Assembly: GCA_902524285.1 (NCBI GenBank)
Contig: CABZCR010000002.1
Coordinates: 30,747 to 94,746 of the forward strand
Length of the DNA: 64,000 bases
Reading direction: 5' to 3'
Origin: an uncultured Pelagibacteraceae bacterium
GTDB lineage: Bacteria; Pseudomonadota; Alphaproteobacteria; Pelagibacterales; AG-422-B15
Each line of letters begins with the position of its first letter. The stretch's first letter is position 1. The translations under genes and the position numbers were made by a program. The notes below the pieces were generated by a model that saw nothing but the letters and a program-made list of their open reading frames with translations, did not search any database and was not told the origin of the DNA. Shown one piece after another: positions 59,125-64,000 of the stretch.

Positions 59125-59348
59125 TATAATGAATTTAACTAATTATAAAATATATTTGTGAACAAATGTTCATTTTTAATTACAAAATATTTAATAATTT
59201 CAATGTCTTAAAGATTTAATAAAGTATTGTCATTATTATATAATGTTCTGCCAACTTGAAATAAATTTTATAGAATTTAATTTAAACATATACAAAGTTA
59301 TGATTTTCTCATATTTTTCCCCCTATCACTTATAAATCTTATTAAAAA
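59125..59348. promoter_or_regulatory. Divergent promoter region of the diiron protein and the RND exporter
   Basis: This 224-base gap has a perfect palindrome TGAACAAATGTTCA at 59159-59172. A minus-strand TATAAT (59147-59142) lies about 18 bases before the diiron gene ATG, and the palindrome covers its expected -35 and part of the spacer, so a repressor bound there would block that promoter. A plus-strand TATAAT (59239-59244) may serve the exporter. No coding or RNA feature is seen. Confidence 0.45.
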
Positions 59349-62030
59349 ATGCTGCAAAAAATTGAAAATTGGTTTTTTAAATTCCGTTTTTGGGTCCTCG
59401 CCAGCTTTGTATTGTTAACAATTATAATGGGCTATTTTGCAGTTCAAATAAGAATGGATGCGGGTTTTTATAAACAACTGCCAAGTAGCCACTCGTTTGT
59501 AAAAACATATTATGAGTATCAAAATGATTTAAGTGGCACTAACAGCATTACTGTTGCCTTAAGGACCACAGAAGGGGATATTTTTAATAAAGACTATTTT
59601 GAGAGACTCTTCGAGTTGAATCAATCTATTAGATACTTACCAGGAGTAAACCAAGGATCAATGCAATCACTTTGGACACCCAATGTAAAAGTGATGCGTG
59701 TCACTGAAGAGGGGTTTGAAAGCACTGAAGTCATACCGGGCAATCTAACGCCAGAAAAATTGTCTAATGATGAACTTAACAAAATTAAAGAGAGAATATT
59801 AACAGGAGGGCATGTTGGTAGCATTGTATCAAATGACTTCACTTCATCATTGATTAAAGTTGAACTAACAGAGTTTAATAGAAAAACTGGTGAGAGATTA
59901 GATTACTTACAATTAGGTAAAGATATTGAGGAAATCAGAGATGAATTCGAGCAGGGAGCATATAGAGTTGAGATAACTGGTTTCGCAAAGATGATTTCTG
60001 ATATTGCCAGTGAAGCATATAATGTTGTAATCTTTTTTGCTTTAGCTTTCCTGCTTACTGTTTTAGCTGTTTATTGGTATTCAAGATCTTGGACGCTAAC
60101 TTTTCTTCCACTTGTTTGTTCCTTGACATCATTAGTATGGCAATTTGGAATGTTAAAAATTTTAGGTTTTGGATTAGATCCTCTGGCGATTTTAGTACCT
60201 TTCTTAGTGTTCGCTATCGGTGTCTCACACGGAATTCAACAAGTGAATCAAATTACAAAAGAGGTGATTGAAGGACAATCAGCTGAATTTGCCGCAAGGG
60301 CATCTTTTTCAAGATTGTTAGTTCCTGGCACAATGGCATTAATTACTGATTTAGTTGGATTTGGGACACTGATTCTGCTCCCAATTGGGATGATACAAGA
60401 ACTGGCAATCACTGCTTCAATTGGAGTTGCATTTAAAATAATCACTAATCTTGTTATGCTCCCTCTCGCAGCTTCATATGCGAGATATAATGATAGTTTT
60501 GCAACCAGAGCTCAGTCTGCAATTACATACAGACAAAATCTAATGGGTTTTTTTGGTAAATTGGCAAAACCAAGACCAGCTGTGATAACACTATCTTTTA
60601 GCGCATTGTTATTTGCTGGAGCTACTTATCTTGCAAGTGAGAGACACGTCGGAGATCTTCATGCTGGTGCTCCTGAACTTCGAGCAGAAGCAAGATATAA
60701 TCAGGATATTACAGAATTAACTAAAAGATATAATGTTACTACCGATGTATTAGTTGTGATAGCTGAGGTTGGAGCTGCTGTTGGTATAAATCCATGTCGA
60801 TCTGATGATGTAATGGCGGCACAGGATAACCTTCATTGGTACCTAGAAAATATTGACGGAGTTACTAAAGTAATTTCTTTATCAAGTGTAGCAAAAAGAG
60901 CTTTAAGTGGATATGCAGAAGGTAATCTTAAATGGACTTATTTACCAAGAAATGAAAGAGCACTAGCCTTTGCTACAAGTGTTGTAGACCCCTCAACAGG
61001 ATTGATAAATGAAGCATGCTCAATAATGCCTATTTATGTTTTTACTAAGGACCACAAAGCGACAACAATTAGTCATATCATAGAAACTGTTGAGTCCTAT
61101 AATGATAAATATCGAGACCTAGACGAGTCAATTACATGGAGGGTTCAGATACAAAAACCAACAGATGGCACTAACATAATTCCTTTTGCAGCATTTTCAG
61201 GAACAACAACGCAGTCATTAGATGTTCTTGGACTAAAGAATCCAGCTGTATTTACTGATGATGAATTCACTGACTTTGCATACGAAAATGGATTTAACAG
61301 TCGAAATTTATGGGTTGGAAGTCTTGGAAATTACTACAGAGATATAGAGTCATTTGATGAAAATGTGAATTTTAGAGTTAAAGATATAAAGCAGTCAGAA
61401 AAAGTATTTAAGAAATTTTTTGTGGATAACCCAGAGTATTCAGATATCGTATTTGAGTCAGATGAAATAAAATATAGGCTTGCTAGTGGTACGGTAGGCA
61501 TTCAGCATGCAACAAATGAGGTGATTGAAAAAGGTGAATTACCAATGATGATCGCAGTTTATATTGTTATCATCATTTTGGTATTTACTACATATCTTGA
61601 TTGGCGAGCTACGATATGTTGCACAGTTCCTTTAACTTTTGCAACGATGTTGGGTTATGCTTTTATGGAATTAGCTCAAATTGGATTAAAGGTTTCTACT
61701 TTGCCGGTGATGGTCCTTGCAGTTGGAGTAGGAGTTGATTATGCATTTTATATATACAATAGACTCAATATGAGAATGAAAGAAGGACTAGATATTACAG
61801 AAGCGTTCGAGCATACTTTTGCAAATACAGGCGCAGCAGTAGTATTTACAGCAATTACATTAGCAATTGGCGTTTCTACATGGTCATTTTCTGCACTAAA
61901 ATTTCAGGCAGACATGGGATCTTTACTTACATTTATGTTTATAATAAATATGGTTTGTGCGATGACAACTTTACCTGCCCTTGCCGTAGTACTTGATAAA
62001 TTATTCCCGAGAAAAAAAACTAATTCTTAG
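59349..62030 (+). CDS. RND/MMPL-superfamily exporter
   Basis: An 893-residue inner-membrane protein with two repeats, each a single amino-terminal helix, a large periplasmic loop and five more helices (about 220-375 and 725-885). The second repeat carries the G-V-G-V-D-Y-A-F-Y motif whose Asp is thought to serve in proton relay; the first has A-I-G-V-S-H-G. Two Cys in the second loop (I-N-P-C-R and N-E-A-C-S) could form a disulfide. From memory this subgroup, with its N-L-K-W-x-x-L-P-R-N segment, is usually encoded beside DUF1302 and DUF1329 outer-membrane partners and is thought to move lipids; neither partner is present here. It overlaps the convergent ABC ATPase by eleven bases. Confidence 0.85.
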   Translation: MLQKIENWFFKFRFWVLASFVLLTIIMGYFAVQIRMDAGFYKQLPSSHSFVKTYYEYQNDLSGTNSITVALRTTEGDIFNKDYFERLFELNQSIRYLPGVNQGSMQSLWTPNVKVMRVTEEGFESTEVIPGNLTPEKLSNDELNKIKERILTGGHVGSIVSNDFTSSLIKVELTEFNRKTGERLDYLQLGKDIEEIRDEFEQGAYRVEITGFAKMISDIASEAYNVVIFFALAFLLTVLAVYWYSRSWTLTFLPLVCSLTSLVWQFGMLKILGFGLDPLAILVPFLVFAIGVSHGIQQVNQITKEVIEGQSAEFAARASFSRLLVPGTMALITDLVGFGTLILLPIGMIQELAITASIGVAFKIITNLVMLPLAASYARYNDSFATRAQSAITYRQNLMGFFGKLAKPRPAVITLSFSALLFAGATYLASERHVGDLHAGAPELRAEARYNQDITELTKRYNVTTDVLVVIAEVGAAVGINPCRSDDVMAAQDNLHWYLENIDGVTKVISLSSVAKRALSGYAEGNLKWTYLPRNERALAFATSVVDPSTGLINEACSIMPIYVFTKDHKATTISHIIETVESYNDKYRDLDESITWRVQIQKPTDGTNIIPFAAFSGTTTQSLDVLGLKNPAVFTDDEFTDFAYENGFNSRNLWVGSLGNYYRDIESFDENVNFRVKDIKQSEKVFKKFFVDNPEYSDIVFESDEIKYRLASGTVGIQHATNEVIEKGELPMMIAVYIVIIILVFTTYLDWRATICCTVPLTFATMLGYAFMELAQIGLKVSTLPVMVLAVGVGVDYAFYIYNRLNMRMKEGLDITEAFEHTFANTGAAVVFTAITLAIGVSTWSFSALKFQADMGSLLTFMFIINMVCAMTTLPALAVVLDKLFPRKKTNS

Positions 62031-62949
62031 TTAATTTAAGAAAAACATCTTCAAGCTTTGTTTCATTTATTGTTAGATCTTTAACTTGAATATTAGATGA
62101 ACGTAATGCATCTAAAATTTGGTTAAATCTAATTTCGCTAGGTTTATAATTAATTATCAGAGTGTTATTGTTTAATTTAAATTCTACATCTAATCTAATT
62201 ATAGGCTCTAAATTAAAATTTTTACTATCTATTGAAATAATTATCTGTTTTCTGTCAATTAATGATTTTATATTTGATGTTGTACCCTTTTTTATTAAAT
62301 TTCCATTATCTATAATTGCAATTTCATTACATAACTCTTCTGCTTCATGTAAATAGTGAGTTGTAATAATAATTGTTTTACCTTCTTTATTTAATTTTTT
62401 TATATTTGCCCACAAATTTGCCCTAAGTTCAACATCTACTCCTGCAGTTGGCTCATCAAGAATTAGTATTTCAGGATCATGAACCATTGCTTTAGCTATA
62501 AGTAACCTTCTTCTCATACCTCCTGATAATGTTCTAGCGTATGCTTCAGATTTATCTTCTAGTGCAAGAAGCTTTAGGATCTCATCAGTCCTTCTATTAT
62601 TTTTTGGGACACCAAATAAACCAGCCTGAATTTCTAGTAACTCATATGGAGTAAAAAAAGGATCAATATTTAATTCTTGTGGAACTATACCCATTAATTT
62701 TTTTACATCTTTTAACCTTTCATCTTGGCTCATACCAAATATGTCTATATTTCCTGATGATTTTCTTACCAGATCAGCTAAAATATTAATAAAAGTTGAT
62801 TTACCCGCACCATTAGGTCCTAGTAATCCAAATATCGAACCTTTATTTACTTGAAGGGAGATATTATTAAGAGCTACCTTTTCGTTTTTAGATCCTAAGC
62901 CGTAAATTTTATTTAAATCTCTTACTGATATTGCGACATCACTTGACAT
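62020..62949 (-). CDS. ABC transporter ATP-binding protein (orphan)
   Basis: A 309-residue ATPase of the CcmA/YadG/NodI exporter group. Walker A is G44-P-N-G-A-G-K-S-T52, the signature is L-S-G-G-M-R-R-R near 144, Walker B is I-L-I-L-D-E-P-T-A-G-V-D near 160-171, and the H-loop is T-T-H-Y-L-H. A carboxy-terminal regulatory tail of about 90 residues follows. Its permease partner, normally the next gene (YadH-like), is missing because the RND gene converges directly on the stop. The permease must lie elsewhere, or the ATPase serves another system. Confidence 0.88.
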   Translation of the reverse strand: MSSDVAISVRDLNKIYGLGSKNEKVALNNISLQVNKGSIFGLLGPNGAGKSTFINILADLVRKSSGNIDIFGMSQDERLKDVKKLMGIVPQELNIDPFFTPYELLEIQAGLFGVPKNNRRTDEILKLLALEDKSEAYARTLSGGMRRRLLIAKAMVHDPEILILDEPTAGVDVELRANLWANIKKLNKEGKTIIITTHYLHEAEELCNEIAIIDNGNLIKKGTTSNIKSLIDRKQIIISIDSKNFNLEPIIRLDVEFKLNNNTLIINYKPSEIRFNQILDALRSSNIQVKDLTINETKLEDVFLKLTKN

Positions 62950-63011
62950 AAAAAAATAATAAATATTAGAATTAATAGTTTTTCAAAGTAATTTCTTGTA
63001 TCATTCTGATA

Positions 63012-63188
63012 ATGAATTCTCCAGAAATAAAAAGCGAACAAAATAAAGATGTTGAATATGTAAATTCAAAAAAGTTAAGCTGTGCTGGAGTTGAAGGTCC
63101 ATTAGGTCACCCAAAAGTATACCTTGATATGGGAGATAATAACCAGATCGTTTGTCCGTATTGTAGTAAATTATTTATACTTAGATAA
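63012..63188 (+). CDS. CHCC zinc-finger protein (NDUFS6-like), 58 residues
   Basis: A short gene directly upstream of polA. The translation has the zinc-binding set Cys24, His33, Cys48 and Cys51 (S-C-A-G-V-E-G-P-L-G-H, then I-V-C-P-Y-C), typical of the zf-CHCC family found in bacteria and, as NDUFS6, in mitochondrial complex I. Alphaproteobacterial members of about 60 residues are common. A structural role in complex I is an inference from the mitochondrial homologue. The stop TAA directly abuts the polA ATG, so the two are co-translated. It is divergent from the ABC ATPase. Confidence 0.85.
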   Translation: MNSPEIKSEQNKDVEYVNSKKLSCAGVEGPLGHPKVYLDMGDNNQIVCPYCSKLFILR

Positions 63189-64000
63189 ATGGCAGAAAAA
63201 AATCACCTATTTTTGGTTGATGGATCAGGATATATTTTTAGAGCATATTACGCATTGCCACCATTATATCGAAAAAGTGATGGACTGCCAACCGGAGCGG
63301 TAAATGGTTTTTGTAATATGCTTTATAAACTAATTGAAGATACTGACAAAAAGATTTGCCCTACACATCTTGCGGTAATTTTTGATAGTGCCAGAAAAAC
63401 TTTCAGAAATGATATTTACAAAGAATATAAAGCTAATAGAGGTGATCCACCGGAGGACTTAATACCTCAATTTAAAATAATTAAGGATGCTGTGAAAGCT
63501 TTTGGCATACCATCTATTGAATTAAGTGGCTATGAAGCAGATGATATCATTGCAACATATGCATCATTAGCAGAAAATAAAAAATGGAATGTATCTATAG
63601 TTTCTTCAGATAAAGATCTTATGCAAATTGTTTCAAATCGGGTGAAATTAATCGATACAATGAAAAACAAGACTATTGGACCGAGTGAAGTATTTGAAAA
63701 GTTCGGAGTAACCCCTGAATATGTTATAGATGTTCAAGCTCTAGCCGGTGATAGTTCAGACAACGTTCCAGGAGCTCCAGGCATAGGAGTCAAAACAGCA
63801 GCTCAGCTCATAAATGATTTTGGTAATTTAGAAAGTCTTCTTGATAACTACGAAAATATTAAACAGCAAAAGAGAAAAGAAACAATTAGAGATAATAAGA
63901 AGAATATTCTTATCAGCAAAGAACTAGTAACTTTAAGAAAAGATATAAAAGATATTCCAGAACTCAATGATTTAGTCAAAAAAGACATTTCAGTTGAAAA
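63189..64000 (+). CDS. polA: DNA polymerase I, amino-terminal part (cut by window end)
   Basis: The frame is open for 270 codons to the edge of the window. It covers the 5'-3' exonuclease domain: L-F-L-V-D-G-S-G-Y-I-F-R-A-Y-Y-A-L at the start, F-D-S-A-R-K-T-F-R, Y-K-A-N-R-G-D-P-P, G-Y-E-A-D-D-I-I-A-T, S-S-D-K-D-L-M-Q-I-V and L-A-G-D-S-S-D-N-V-P-G-A-P-G-I-G, with the metal-binding acidic residues in place. The enzyme removes RNA primers and fills repair gaps. The polymerase domain lies beyond the window. Confidence 0.96.
   Translation, partial: MAEKNHLFLVDGSGYIFRAYYALPPLYRKSDGLPTGAVNGFCNMLYKLIEDTDKKICPTHLAVIFDSARKTFRNDIYKEYKANRGDPPEDLIPQFKIIKDAVKAFGIPSIELSGYEADDIIATYASLAENKKWNVSIVSSDKDLMQIVSNRVKLIDTMKNKTIGPSEVFEKFGVTPEYVIDVQALAGDSSDNVPGAPGIGVKTAAQLINDFGNLESLLDNYENIKQQKRKETIRDNKKNILISKELVTLRKDIKDIPELNDLVKKDISVE

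Noticed and set aside
59159..59172. Reading TGAACAAATGTTCA as a LexA box (GAAC-N4-GTTC)
   Set aside because: That spacing is the Gram-positive LexA form. Alphaproteobacterial LexA uses direct repeats (GTTC-N7-GTTC), and the neighbouring genes are not SOS genes.

Overview
The window comes from a streamlined, AT-rich alphaproteobacterium, most likely a free-living marine lineage of the SAR11/HIMB59 kind. GC looks like roughly one third by eye; no composition was computed. The class assignment rests on gene order (murJ-trpS-uspA-nfu ... fur-plsC-miaB-phoH-ybeY-corC-lnt-metK-trmB-nusA-infB-rbfA-truB-rpsO-pnp; fabI-fabB-fabA divergent from irr; ubiB-ubiE divergent from mutM-rpsT-dnaA) and on alphaproteobacterial regulators (Irr, a CxxC-less Fur/Mur, RegB/RegA). 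Genes are packed tightly, many overlap by 1-11 bases, and only the dnaA upstream region leaves more than 300 bases without a gene. I see no tRNA, rRNA, CRISPR array, insertion sequence or prophage.

Layout. 1-6110 (minus): the start of a PfkB-type kinase, an SDR oxidoreductase, nth, dapB, dnaJ, dnaK, grpE. 6170-12204: rph, rdgB, an LppC/LpoA-like lipoprotein (minus), rsmI, a BON-domain lipoprotein, gshB and an HSL-type esterase. 12201-14468 (minus): the malic enzyme/phosphotransacetylase fusion maeB. 14592-38277: a long, almost entirely plus-strand housekeeping block covering peptidoglycan lipid II flipping, tRNA and rRNA modification, Fe-S delivery, iron regulation, lipoprotein acylation, SAM synthesis, translation, RNA decay and purine synthesis. 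It is interrupted only by a minus-strand polysaccharide deacetylase next to a Bax-type glucosaminidase. 38274-40761 (minus): fabI-fabB-fabA for unsaturated fatty acids.

40853-43762 is the most interesting stretch. irr is followed at once by two palindromic iron-type operators, then a short rubrerythrin, an intrinsic terminator, a two-[4Fe-4S] CCG-domain oxidoreductase and a DUF3501 protein. This looks like an iron/Irr-controlled oxidative-stress or redox module of unknown chemistry.

43759-47697 (minus): dut, coaBC, ubiB, ubiE. 47751-55301: mutM, rpsT and the dnaA-dnaN-recF-gyrB replication cluster. 55298-55999 (minus): a YgjP-type metallopeptidase. 56065-57911: the redox two-component pair regB-regA, with regB split by a frameshift at a T9 tract. 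57916-62949: a large ferritin-like diiron protein, an RND/MMPL exporter and an orphan ABC ATPase. 63012-64000: a 58-residue CHCC zinc-finger protein and the 5' part of polA.

Unusual points: the regB frameshift; the iron operators; two strong intrinsic terminators, both within 20 bases upstream of a start codon; a nine-codon Cys-rich mini-ORF before the nusA terminator; absence of hrcA, rimI, rimP and the lnt-metK HTH gene from their usual places; and many convergent gene pairs sharing exactly four bases. All calls were made by reading the sequence. No database search was run.
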